Shown here: in pieces, positions 1-6,161 of the stretch
How positions within the stretch are numbered: the first letter of the stretch is position 1
How the letters are laid out: every line of letters begins with the position of its first letter
Assembly (NCBI RefSeq): GCF_018260555.1
Contig: NZ_JAGLBB010000086.1
Location: 1 to 8,134, forward strand
Source of the DNA: Deinococcus sp.
Lineage (GTDB): Bacteria > Deinococcota > Deinococci > Deinococcales > Deinococcaceae
DNA: 8,134 bases
Reading direction: 5' to 3'
The notes under the pieces: model-generated
Database searches by the model: none
What the model saw: the letters and a program-made list of their open reading frames with translations, nothing else
What the model was told of the DNA's origin: nothing
Translations under genes and position numbers: made by a program

Positions 1-657
1 CCGGCCGCGCTGGCTCAGGTGGCGCGCGACCTGAGCGCCACCGACGCCGCCCTGAGCGCCGCGCGCGAACGCGCCGGCAGCCTCGCCGAGCAGGAACGCT
101 CGGTGCGCGAACGCCTGGAACGCAAGACAGAACTTCAGGAGCGCGCGCTGGCCGCCTCCCACACCCTGGACACCTGGCAGGCCCTGGCGAACAGCCTCAG
201 GGCCAACGAATTCCAGCAGTTCCTGCTGGCCGAGATCGAGGCGCAACTCCTGACCCGCGCCGGGATCCTGCTGCACGAGATCAGTGACGGCCGCTACCGG
301 CTGGCCCTTCAGGGCGGCGAGTACGTCGTGCAGGACCTCTGGAACGCCGGCGAGGTGCGCGGCGTGAAGACCCTGTCCGGCGGCGAGACCTTCCTGGCGT
401 CCCTGGCGCTGGCCATCGCCCTGAGCGATTACCTGGCGGGCAACAAGGTGCTGGGCGCGCTGTTCCTTGACGAGGGCTTCGGGACGCTGGACCCTCAGGC
501 GCTCGAAGCGGTGGCGAACGCCCTGGAGAACCTGCGCACCCAGGGCCGCATGGTGGGCGTCGTCACGCACGTCGAGAGCCTCTCCGAACGACTGCCCAGC
601 CGCCTACTGGTCACCAAGAGCGTGGCGGGCAGCTCCGTGCAGCGACTGGACCTGTAG
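1..657 (+). CDS. sbcC: SbcC, ATP-dependent DNA repair nuclease subunit (C-terminal part, 5' cut by window)
   Basis: The reading frame is open from base 1 to the TAG at 655-657. An apparent GTG at 19 is only an internal codon, because the frame is already open upstream and this is the distal end of a much larger SMC/Rad50-like protein. About 60 charged, Ala/Arg/Glu-rich residues look like the end of the returning coiled coil. The C-terminal ABC ATPase lobe follows: signature motif LSGGE (bases 373-387), Walker B LFLDE (460-474), D-loop GTLD (481-492) and the switch histidine in VVTHV (His codon 568-570). The Walker A half lies outside the window. In the family, SbcC pairs with the SbcD nuclease to open hairpins and process double-strand breaks in the cytoplasm. 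It converges on the PIN/TRAM gene, with 76 bases between the stops. The match of all C-lobe motifs makes the assignment firm. Confidence 0.94.
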   Translation, partial: PAALAQVARDLSATDAALSAARERAGSLAEQERSVRERLERKTELQERALAASHTLDTWQALANSLRANEFQQFLLAEIEAQLLTRAGILLHEISDGRYRLALQGGEYVVQDLWNAGEVRGVKTLSGGETFLASLALAIALSDYLAGNKVLGALFLDEGFGTLDPQALEAVANALENLRTQGRMVGVVTHVESLSERLPSRLLVTKSVAGSSVQRLDL

Positions 658-675
658 CGCATTCACGCCACAGGG

Positions 676-705
676 AAAAAGGGGGCGCGCGCAGCAGTGC
701 GCGCC
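676..705 (-). terminator. Intrinsic terminator of the PIN/TRAM gene
   Basis: Read on the minus strand, GCGCGCA-CTGC-TGCGCGC (704-687) can form a 7-bp G+C stem, or GGCGCGC/GCGCGCC (705-684) in a shifted register. It is followed by Cs and then TTTTT (680-676). It lies about 30 bases past the stop codon of the minus-strand gene. The plus strand has no T tract after the stem, so it should act mainly against minus-strand transcription, although the hairpin could also end or protect the sbcC transcript. Confidence 0.6.
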
Positions 706-733
706 TGCCAACTGCGTGCCCTCCTGGCCACCC

Positions 734-1771
734 TTAGGGCTGGTTCTCTTCCCGGTCCAGCTTGGCGAAGATCATGCGGCCCACGTTCGTCTGCACGTTG
801 TTCACCACGAGCACGCGGGTGGGTTTACCCCGGAACTTCAGGCCTTCCTCCACGACGACCATGGTGCCGTCCTCCAGGTACCCGACGCCCTGCTCCTTCT
901 GCTGACCGCCCTTGCTGATGGTCACGGTCAGGTGATCCCCGGCCTGCACCTGGGGTTTGAGGGCCACGGCCGCCTCGTGAATGCTCAGGATCTGCACGCC
1001 GTGCAGCCGGGCGATCTTGCCGAGGTTCCCGTCGTTCGTGATGATGCGCGCCCCGGTCTCGCGGGCCAGGCGGATCAGCTTGTCGTCGGTGGTGGGCAGC
1101 GCCGGGTCGTCCCAGTCCTCCACGCGCAGCGGCCGGACCTCACGCAGTTCCTCCAGGACGCTCAGGCCACGCTTGCCGCGCGTGCGTTTCTGCGCGTCGT
1201 AACTGTCCGAGAGGATCTGCAATTCCCGCAGGATAAAGGCCGGCACGACGATATCCCCGTCCAGGAAGCCGGTGCGGGCCAGCTCCAGGATGCGGCCGTC
1301 GATGATCACGTTGCTGTCCAGCAGTTTGCTCCCAGGACGGCGGCGCACCGGCGCGAAGGCCAGCAACCCGAGGGCCTCGGCGTTCCGCACGGCGAACGAC
1401 ACGAAAAACGCACCCAGGCTCAACGTGATGACCACGTTCCACACCCAGTTGTACAGCGGCAGGCTCCTGAACAGCGTGCTGATCAGGACGCTCAGCAGCA
1501 GCGCCACGATCAGGCCGAAGGTCGCGGCGGCCACCGTGCGCGGCGACAGACCCACGTACCAGCGGCCAAAGCGGGCCAGCAGACCCTGCGCGGCGCTCTC
1601 GATACGGGGCGCGATCAGCAGCGCGGTCAGCATTCCGGCCAGCATGAGACTCAGGGTGTTCACCCACCCCAGCTCGGTGGGTTGAGCGGCAGCCAGTGCA
1701 CGCCCGCCCACTGCTCCGAGCAGCAGGCCCAGCAGCGTCACGAACAGACGAACAGGAAGCACGCCCATCAC
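734..1771 (-). CDS. Membrane-anchored PIN and TRAM domain protein (YacL-like)
   Basis: A 345-residue protein. The N-terminal half has four probable membrane segments (about 5-23, 36-55, 80-99 and 107-128). A PIN domain follows, from about 148 to 265, with the expected acidic residues: D152 in LDSNVIIDGR, E183 in ILRELQ, D229/D230 in TTDDK and D247 in ITNDGN. A TRAM-like beta domain runs from about 268 to 340. This is the architecture of the YacL family of Gram-positive and Deinococcus-Thermus bacteria (B. subtilis YacL is of similar size). PIN domains are Mg-dependent nucleases and TRAM domains bind RNA, so a membrane-tethered RNase is the family-based inference; the substrate is unknown. Start choice is open: GTG at 1771, ATG at 1768, or GTG at 1762. 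The last lies 7 bases after a TAGAGT box and would suit a leaderless message, and no clear Shine-Dalgarno favours the others. Confidence 0.93.
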   Translation of the reverse strand: MMGVLPVRLFVTLLGLLLGAVGGRALAAAQPTELGWVNTLSLMLAGMLTALLIAPRIESAAQGLLARFGRWYVGLSPRTVAAATFGLIVALLLSVLISTLFRSLPLYNWVWNVVITLSLGAFFVSFAVRNAEALGLLAFAPVRRRPGSKLLDSNVIIDGRILELARTGFLDGDIVVPAFILRELQILSDSYDAQKRTRGKRGLSVLEELREVRPLRVEDWDDPALPTTDDKLIRLARETGARIITNDGNLGKIARLHGVQILSIHEAAVALKPQVQAGDHLTVTISKGGQQKEQGVGYLEDGTMVVVEEGLKFRGKPTRVLVVNNVQTNVGRMIFAKLDREENQP

Positions 1772-1775
1772 TCTA
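1770..1775 (-). promoter_or_regulatory. Possible leaderless-type -10 box of the PIN/TRAM gene
   Basis: TAGAGT on the minus strand matches TANNNT and ends 7 bases before a GTG at 1762-1760, in frame with the PIN/TRAM protein. The same hexamer precedes the dsbA-like gene at 2623. No good -35 is visible, so the site is suggestive only. If it is used, the protein starts at Val4 of the longest frame. Confidence 0.3.
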
Positions 1776-1923
1776 ACCGCTGCGGCGCCTCAAACGTCCC
1801 CAGCGTTCTCCACCTGTGCAGCCTCGCTGGCGGCTCAGCGTGACAGGTGACACCCGCAATCCACAGGGCCACCCCCCGCCGCTATAGACGCTGGCACCAA
1901 CGATAAGCACCCGAAGGAAAAGC

Positions 1924-2112
1924 TCAAATGCTGACACGGATGACGTCTGTTTCGTTGACAACGCGGAACGTCTCCGGGTCAACTTCACGCCTGGAACCCG
2001 TTCCCTTGCGCCTGCTGGCGTCGGCCCGTTCCGGCCTCCTGAATTTTTCGGGGTTCGCAACCTGCTCATGCGACACCCTGCTTACCCCGTGCCGGGCGGC
2101 GATGACTGCCAC
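1924..2112 (-). CDS. Doubtful small ORF behind the tRNA terminator
   Basis: This is a 62-codon frame from a GTG, which I do not recognise. The product would be basic and polar, with an arginine-rich middle and a plausible C-terminal strand (ETDVIRVSI), no membrane segment and no cysteine. In its favour, it starts only a few bases after the tRNA terminator T tract, as a downstream gene might. Against it, there is no Shine-Dalgarno and no -10 box at leaderless spacing, it has several AGG codons that the strong genes here avoid, and third positions are less G+C-rich. The rest of 1772-2120 holds nothing else I can support. A competing plus-strand frame from ATG 1928 runs through the tRNA antisense and looks spurious. 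Confidence 0.2.
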   Translation of the reverse strand: MAVIAARHGVSRVSHEQVANPEKFRRPERADASRRKGTGSRREVDPETFRVVNETDVIRVSI

Positions 2113-2120
2113 GGTACATA

Positions 2121-2148
2121 AGAAAAACCCCCGCCTGAGCGGGAGTTT
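2121..2148 (-). terminator. Intrinsic terminator of the tRNA-Cys/tRNA-Val unit
   Basis: On the minus strand, AAACTCCCGC-TCAG-GCGGGGGTTT gives a stem of about nine pairs with one mismatch and a 4-base loop, followed by TTTTTCTT. It sits a few bases beyond the CCA end of tRNA-Val, as expected for the end of a stable-RNA transcript. Confidence 0.88.
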
Positions 2149-2153
2149 CCGGT

Positions 2154-2228
2154 TGGTAGACTCGAGGAGATTTGAACTCCTGACCCCTACAGTGTCAATG
2201 TAGTGCTCTACCCCTGAGCTACGAGTCT
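2154..2228 (-). tRNA. tRNA-Val (anticodon GAC)
   Basis: The minus strand folds as a full cloverleaf of 72 bases plus encoded CCA (2156-2154). The acceptor AGACTCG pairs with CGAGTCT, the D arm is GCTC/GAGC with loop AGGGGTA, the anticodon stem is CTACA/TGTAG, and the T arm is AGGAG/CTCCT with loop TTCAAAT. The 7-base anticodon loop TTGACAC places GAC at 2196-2194, reading GUC and GUU valine codons. Discriminator A73 fits valine. It is the distal gene of a two-tRNA unit, 39 bases after tRNA-Cys. Confidence 0.97.
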
Positions 2229-2265
2229 GTATGCCGTGCAGCGCGGTGCTGTGTGGGCGGGGTGT

Positions 2266-2341
<76 letters not shown>

Positions 2342-2436
2342 ATGCCCGTTGGTCCGTGCCGTCCGGCGTTGGTTCCATCTGGCGTCAGGCTGTCCCTTGC
2401 GGGCGGCTGGCAGGTCTTTCCTCTCCAGCGGAAGGA

Positions 2437-2465
2437 ATGTTAGCACGGACCTTGTGCGCTGTAAA
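2437..2465 (-). promoter_or_regulatory. Sigma-A-type promoter of the tRNA-Cys/tRNA-Val unit
   Basis: On the minus strand, TTTACA (2465-2460) is followed by a 17-base spacer and TAACAT (2442-2437). Both hexamers are close to consensus and the spacing is ideal. Transcription would begin near 2430, leaving about 90 nt of 5' leader to be removed before tRNA-Cys. It points away from the dsbA-like gene. Confidence 0.8.
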
Positions 2466-2622
2466 CAGGGGGGCTGGGCGGGCGCCGGATGGTCCTGCGC
2501 GGCACGCCGGGCCGCGTTGCCAACCTGCCACCGAAAGAGGTCCGCCTGTCCGGTCCCCCTGTCCGGGCTGACGCGCAGGGCGTGAGTTCCTGTCCCTGAT
2601 CCCGTCATTCGGTGAACTGTTC

Positions 2623-2628
2623 TAGAGT
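2623..2628 (+). promoter_or_regulatory. Leaderless-type -10 box of the DsbA-like gene
   Basis: TAGAGT is followed by exactly six bases and then the GTG start codon at 2635. Transcription would begin at or next to the start codon, and no Shine-Dalgarno is present, so this box decides the start. No strong -35 is visible near 2600. Confidence 0.6.
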
Positions 2629-2634
2629 GCCTGG

Positions 2635-3666
2635 GTGAAACGAACACATCTGGTTCTGACGGCCCGCGTGGTCGCACTCGGCGCGGCCCTGGCCCTGAGC
2701 GTGTCTCAGGCGCAGTTGATGGGCACACCGGCGCAACTGGCGGCGCAACCGGCCCTGAAGGGCTTTGCGGCGCAGGGCGGCGGCCTGCTGGTCAGCGGTG
2801 GCACGCGGGTCACGGCGGACGTGGCGGGCGGGCGCGTGGTGGGCGTGTTGGTGGAGGCCGACTCGGTGGACGGACTGGCCCGTGGCCTGGGAGCCGGGTG
2901 GAACGTCGCCGAGAAGGACCTGCCGAAGCTGGTACAGAACCTCTCGAACCCGGCGTTGCTGGCCGCCGCCCGCACCGGGTACGTGGACCTGACGGACGAC
3001 AGCGGCACGGACCTGATCGCCTTGAAGGTCACGGGGACCGGCCCGGCCACGCGGTACCTGGGCTACGTGGCCGTGAAGATCTGGCCGGACAGCGCCTTCC
3101 CTCCCGTGAAGGCCGCTGTGGGGGCCGCAGGCGCTCCGAACGTGCTGCGGGTGTTCAGTGACTTCCAGTGTCCGTACTGCAAGCAGCTGTGGGATTCGTC
3201 CATGCGGGACTGGCGGGCCGCTCCGGCGTCGTTCCGGGTGGTGCACTACGAGTTCCCGCTGCCGTTCCACCGGAACGCGCAGGGGGCGGCCGAGGCGAGC
3301 GAGTGCGCGGCCGCGCAGGGAACATTCTGGGCGTTCGCGGATCAACTGTTCGCCAACTTTGCCACCTGGACCCCACTGGACCCGAAAGACGCTCCCGCCA
3401 GGTACGCCGCATACGCCAGGGCCGCCGGACTGGACACGGCCGCCTTCAAGACGTGCGTGGGTCAGCGGACCTTCCGGGCCGACGTGGACGCGCAGGTGAA
3501 GTCCGGCGCGGGCGTAACCGTGCAGGGTACGCCCACCGTGTTCCTGAACGGCATGAAACTCAAGAATTACTCGGACACGGCCGAGGTGGCGCAGGTGCGG
3601 GCCGTGACGACCGCCACGCCGGGAGCCGCCAGTCTGATCGACGCGCGGCTCAAGCTGTTCCGGTAG
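2635..3666 (+). CDS. Secreted DsbA-like thioredoxin-fold protein with long N-terminal region
   Basis: A 343-residue protein starting at GTG. Residues 1-26 form a Sec-type signal peptide (basic MKRTH, hydrophobic core, AQA-like cleavage region). Residues about 27-155 are a cysteine-free domain I cannot name. Residues about 155-343 are a DsbA/thioredoxin-4-type domain with active site C179-P180-Y181-C182 and the cis-proline motif G298-T-P300-T. Two further cysteines, C224 and C274, lie in the helical insert and may form a second, structural disulfide. The protein should oxidise or isomerise disulfides outside the cytoplasmic membrane; the family and compartment are clear, but the direction of electron flow is inferred. 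No DsbB or VKOR partner is in the window. The TAG stop abuts intergenic repeat copy A and may itself lie within the repeat. Confidence 0.93.
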   Translation: MKRTHLVLTARVVALGAALALSVSQAQLMGTPAQLAAQPALKGFAAQGGGLLVSGGTRVTADVAGGRVVGVLVEADSVDGLARGLGAGWNVAEKDLPKLVQNLSNPALLAAARTGYVDLTDDSGTDLIALKVTGTGPATRYLGYVAVKIWPDSAFPPVKAAVGAAGAPNVLRVFSDFQCPYCKQLWDSSMRDWRAAPASFRVVHYEFPLPFHRNAQGAAEASECAAAQGTFWAFADQLFANFATWTPLDPKDAPARYAAYARAAGLDTAAFKTCVGQRTFRADVDAQVKSGAGVTVQGTPTVFLNGMKLKNYSDTAEVAQVRAVTTATPGAASLIDARLKLFR

Positions 3667-3735
3667 GTACCTGGCCCTGAACAGCGCGGGGTTCTGGAAC
3701 ACCACCGGAACCTCTCCATTCCTGTCCCAGCGTAC
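3667..3735 (+). repeat. Intergenic repeat, copy A
   Basis: A 69-base block running from GTACCT to CGTAC, alignable without gaps to 7178-7246 in the same orientation. By my hand count 47 of 69 bases match, with an 18-base identical core CCGGAACCTCTCCATTCC at 3705-3722. The core contains a GGAA/TTCC inverted pair, and both ends carry GTAC. The left edge directly follows the dsbA-like stop codon. Weaker similarity with one gap continues on the right to about 3767 (CGGTTGATCT here, CGGTTTATCT in copy B). The stretch 3736-3883 has no gene I can support, only small hairpins such as GGGTTGCCAAACCC at 3806-3819. Confidence 0.6.
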
Positions 3736-3883
3736 GTCTTTCGGTAGTTGCGCCGCTCGGTTGATCTGACGATCACCTTCGAGATGAAACGAACTCTGAT
3801 GAAATGGGTTGCCAAACCCGTCCCATCCGAGCGGAGCCCAGTGGAAGCAAGGCCAGTGGGCACCGCAGCAGACCGAATTCGTA

Positions 3884-3928
3884 CGACACACAGCCTGGCC
3901 CCAGCGCAGGGGGCCGAGCTGTATGTCG
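3884..3928. terminator. Large hairpin between convergent dsbA-like gene and thrS
   Basis: An 11-bp outer stem (3884-3894 with 3918-3928, one pair a G-T wobble in minus-strand RNA) is stacked across a 2x2 internal loop on a perfect 6-bp stem GGCCCC/GGGGCC, with a 7-base loop. It begins 7 bases beyond the thrS stop codon. Neither strand has a T tract after it, so it is not a textbook intrinsic terminator. It may end transcription without a U tract, protect the thrS 3' end, or block read-through from either side. Confidence 0.5.
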
Positions 3929-3935
3929 CGTGGCG

Positions 3936-5885
3936 TTATGCGCGGGTCTTGTAACGCGTGAGCAATTCGTTCCTCAGGTCGTCGAAGCCCACGCCTTTGC
4001 GTTCCTTGAGGCCGTCGGGGGTGCGTTCGCGGACGCTGACTTCGCGGCCTTCCTGCTCCTTGTCGCCGACGATCAGCATGACGGGAATCTTGCTCAGTTC
4101 GGCGGTGCGGACCTTGGCGTTCATGCGGTTTGACGAGTCATCGACTTCGGCGCGCAGGCCAGCGGCGTGCAGTTCATCCCGCAGTTGCCAGGCGTAGTCG
4201 TTGTGGCGGTCGGCGATGGGGATGATCATGATCTGGCGGGGCGCGAGCCACAGCGGGAAGTCCCCGGCGTAGTGTTCGATCAGAATGCCGGTGAAGCGTT
4301 CGACGCTGCCGAAGGGGGCGCGGTGAATCATGATGGGGCGGTGGTCCTGGCCGTCCTCGCCGACGTAACTGATGTCGAAGCGTTCCGGGAGGTTGTAGTC
4401 GACCTGGATGGTCCCGAGCTGCCATTCGCGGCCCAGGACGTCCTTGACGACAAAGTCGAGTTTGGGGCCGTAGAAGGCGGCGTCACCGGGTTCGATGGTG
4501 TAGGGCAGGCCGACTTCCTCGACGGCTTCGGTGATCTGCCGCTCGGCGAGGTTCCAGTTGGCCTCGTCCCCGACGTACTTGTCCGAGCCGGGGTCGCGGG
4601 TGCCGACGCGGAAGCGCACATCGGTCATGCCGAAGGTTTTCAGGACCAGCACGGTCAGGTCGAGGACATCCAGGAATTCCCGTTTCAGCTGGTCGGGGCG
4701 GCAGAAGATGTGCGCGTCGTCCTGCGTGAAGCCGCGCACGCGGGTCAGGCCGTTCAGTTCGCCGCTCTGCTCGTAGCGGTACACCGTGCCGAATTCCGCC
4801 AGCCGCACCGGCAGGTCGCGGTACGAGCGGGGTTTGCTGCCGTAGATGCGCACGTGATGCGGGCAGTTCATGGGCTTGAGCATGTACTGCTCGTCATCGA
4901 CCTCGATGGGGTTGAACTGCGACTCGGCGTAGTACGGGTAGTGGCCGCTGGTGCGGTACAGGTCGAGGTTCCCGATGTTGGGCGTGATGACACCCTGGTA
5001 ACCGCGCTTGAACTGCTGTTCCTTGAGGAACGCGGTGAGTTCCTCGCGCAGAACCGTGCCGTTCGGCAGCCACAGCGGCAGGCCCTTGCCGACCATGGGG
5101 TCGATGGTGAACAGTTCGAGTTCCTTGCCCAGTTTGCGGTGGTCGCGGCGCCTGGCTTCTTCCAGGGCGTGCAGGTACCCGTCGAGTTCCTTCTGAGTGG
5201 CGAACGCCACCCCGTACACGCGTTGCAGGATGGGGTTCTTCTCGTTGCCGCGCCAGTACGCGCCCGAGGTGCTCATGAGCTTGAACGCGCCGGGCAGGCG
5301 GCCCGTACTCGGGAAGTGCGGCCCGCGGCACAGGTCCGTGTAGTCACCCTGGGTGTAGAACGTGATGGGTTCGTCCTCGGGGAGGCCCGCGATGAGTTCC
5401 TGCTTGTACGGGTCGTGCGGGAACTGCGCGAGGCCCTCGGCGCGCGTGATCTCGCGGCGTGTGAACGGCAGGTTCCGGCTGATGATGTCCCGCATGACCT
5501 TCTCGATTTCCGGCAGGTCCTCTTCCTTGATGGGTTCGGGCAGGTCGAAATCCTGGTACCAGCCGTTCTCGATGCTGGGGCCCACGCCACGCTTGATCTG
5601 ATCGTCCGCGTACCCCTTGGCGCGGTAGTACTCGCCGACCGCCTGACTCATGACGTGCCCCAGCGAGTGCCGGAACAGCGGCGCGGCGTCGCCCGGGTTC
5701 TTCTTGGTGATCAGCGTGATGGCCGCGCCGTCGGGCAGGGGCGTCATCAGGTCCACCAGTTCACCATTCGCGGTGGCGGCCACGGCGTCCCCGGCAAGGC
5801 GTTCACCGATGGCCTTCGCGGCGTCCAGCGCGGTCGCGCCCTGAGTGAGTTCCAGTTGTCTACCATCGGGAAGAACTACGTGCAT
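3936..5885 (-). CDS. thrS: Threonyl-tRNA synthetase
   Basis: A full-length 649-residue class II synthetase that charges tRNA-Thr in the cytoplasm. The domains in order are: TGS (1-62); the N2 editing domain with H73xxxH77 and C186/H190, the set that hydrolyses Ser-tRNA-Thr; the catalytic core (about 245-545) with zinc ligands C341, H392 and H521, motif 2 around FGTVYRYE (R370) and motif 3 around GSVERF (R530); and the anticodon-binding domain (about 550-649). All key residues are present and the length is normal. ATG at 5885 is supported by AGAGG at 5895-5891, five bases away, so unlike several neighbours this message has a real ribosome site and a leader. The usual infC/rpmI/rplT neighbours are not seen in the window. 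The leader at 5886-6095 may regulate it. Confidence 0.99.
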   Translation of the reverse strand: MHVVLPDGRQLELTQGATALDAAKAIGERLAGDAVAATANGELVDLMTPLPDGAAITLITKKNPGDAAPLFRHSLGHVMSQAVGEYYRAKGYADDQIKRGVGPSIENGWYQDFDLPEPIKEEDLPEIEKVMRDIISRNLPFTRREITRAEGLAQFPHDPYKQELIAGLPEDEPITFYTQGDYTDLCRGPHFPSTGRLPGAFKLMSTSGAYWRGNEKNPILQRVYGVAFATQKELDGYLHALEEARRRDHRKLGKELELFTIDPMVGKGLPLWLPNGTVLREELTAFLKEQQFKRGYQGVITPNIGNLDLYRTSGHYPYYAESQFNPIEVDDEQYMLKPMNCPHHVRIYGSKPRSYRDLPVRLAEFGTVYRYEQSGELNGLTRVRGFTQDDAHIFCRPDQLKREFLDVLDLTVLVLKTFGMTDVRFRVGTRDPGSDKYVGDEANWNLAERQITEAVEEVGLPYTIEPGDAAFYGPKLDFVVKDVLGREWQLGTIQVDYNLPERFDISYVGEDGQDHRPIMIHRAPFGSVERFTGILIEHYAGDFPLWLAPRQIMIIPIADRHNDYAWQLRDELHAAGLRAEVDDSSNRMNAKVRTAELSKIPVMLIVGDKEQEGREVSVRERTPDGLKERKGVGFDDLRNELLTRYKTRA

Positions 5886-6095
5886 ATCAACCTCTTTTCC
5901 GGCAGGCCGCCTTCAGCGCCCACCAACGTCCATCGAGAAAGCCCGGCCTGACCACACCCAGCAGAACGCCTGAAAACCACGGAAGGTGGGTTCTCAGGCA
6001 CTGAGAGTTCGCGTGACCAGCCCGGGCAACAGCGGCATTCGGCGCAGCCCCACGCCACGCATCACCAGACCGGAGTGACGGGCGGGAAGCTTCAT
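5886..6095 (-). promoter_or_regulatory. thrS 5' leader with mutually exclusive hairpins (candidate attenuator-like control)
   Basis: If transcription starts near 6095, thrS has about 210 nt of leader. On the minus strand, hairpin 1 is TCTCAG-TGC-CTGAGA (6006-5992, perfect 6 bp). Hairpin 2 (5998-5969) pairs CCTGAGAACCCAC with GTGGTTTTCAGG around a CTTCC loop, about 12 bp with one bulge and one G-T. Both need CTGAGA, so they exclude each other. A third possible stem pairs CAGGCCG (5950-5944) with CGGCCTG (5909-5903), close to the Shine-Dalgarno at 5895-5891. No T-box sequence and no intrinsic terminator T tract are visible, so any control would be at translation, through Rho, or through a protein. 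The structures are read directly; the regulatory role is inference. Confidence 0.35.
5994..6095 (-). CDS. Possible 33-residue leader ORF upstream of thrS
   Basis: The frame starts at ATG 6095-6093, six bases after a TATCCT box (6107-6102), the same geometry as the leaderless starts elsewhere in the window. The peptide is basic and begins MKLPARHSG. Two threonine codons, ACG (6014-6012) and ACT (6008-6006), lie near the end, and the TGA stop (5996-5994) falls inside the shared arm of the two competing hairpins. A ribosome slowed at those codons would cover the 5' arm of hairpin 1. Two threonines in 33 is no enrichment by itself, and there is no family to compare with. It could be chance in open high-G+C sequence. 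Confidence 0.3.
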   Translation of the reverse strand: MKLPARHSGLVMRGVGLRRMPLLPGLVTRTLSA

Positions 6096-6101
6096 GGAGG
6101 C

Positions 6102-6131
6102 AGGATAGCGCCCGGGAACAGGCGGCAGCAA
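6102..6131 (-). promoter_or_regulatory. Candidate thrS promoter
   Basis: On the minus strand TTGCTG (6131-6126), an 18-base spacer and TATCCT (6107-6102) form a moderate promoter. Its expected start point coincides with the ATG of the 33-codon leader ORF. It is divergent from, and close to, the promoter of the PH-like gene. Confidence 0.5.
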
Positions 6132-6149
6132 CCGCACACGCACGCGGCA

Positions 6150-6155
6150 CATACT
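6150..6155 (+). promoter_or_regulatory. Possible leaderless-type -10 box of the PH-like gene
   Basis: CATACT ends exactly six bases before the ATG at 6162. It differs from TANNNT at the first base, so it is weaker than the other examples, but no Shine-Dalgarno precedes this ATG. It supports starting the protein at 6162 rather than at the upstream in-frame codon at 6075. Confidence 0.4.
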
Positions 6156-6161
6156 GGGAAC

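Noticed and set aside
467..1843. 458-codon plus-strand frame spanning the end of sbcC and the whole PIN/TRAM gene
   Set aside because: It is the antisense shadow of two clearly identified genes in G+C-rich DNA. Its composition (His, Gln and Arg runs) is typical of such shadows.
1938..1983. GTTGAC/GTCAAC inverted repeat as an operator
   Set aside because: It is only six bases per arm, with a long spacer and no nearby promoter it would control.
1928..2203. Plus-strand ORF with a plausible AAGGA before its ATG
   Set aside because: It runs antisense through the tRNA terminator and tRNA-Val, and its tail (VDSRRFELLTPTVSM) is the familiar artefact of translating a tRNA backwards.
2605..3891. 428-codon minus-strand frame opposite the dsbA-like gene
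   Set aside because: It is a shadow of a gene with a signal peptide, CPYC and cis-proline. It merely continues through the intergenic repeat.
3784..3954. Plus-strand mini-ORF starting MKRT behind the dsbA-like gene
   Set aside because: It begins with bases resembling the start of the dsbA-like gene (TGAAACGAAC), but it has no promoter or ribosome site and runs through the large hairpin into the antisense of thrS.
4167..5951. 594-codon frame opposite thrS
   Set aside because: The minus-strand thrS has every catalytic and editing residue. The opposite frame is long only because stop codons are rare in this base composition.
5886..6095. T-box riboswitch upstream of thrS
   Set aside because: I looked for the conserved T-box core (GGGTGG followed by ACCGCG) and for a terminator with a T tract, and found neither.
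6075..6161. 29-residue N-terminal extension of the PH-like protein
   Set aside because: It is His/Arg/Gln-rich with no start signal and covers the thrS promoter region. ATG 6162, with a -10-like box at the right distance, is better.
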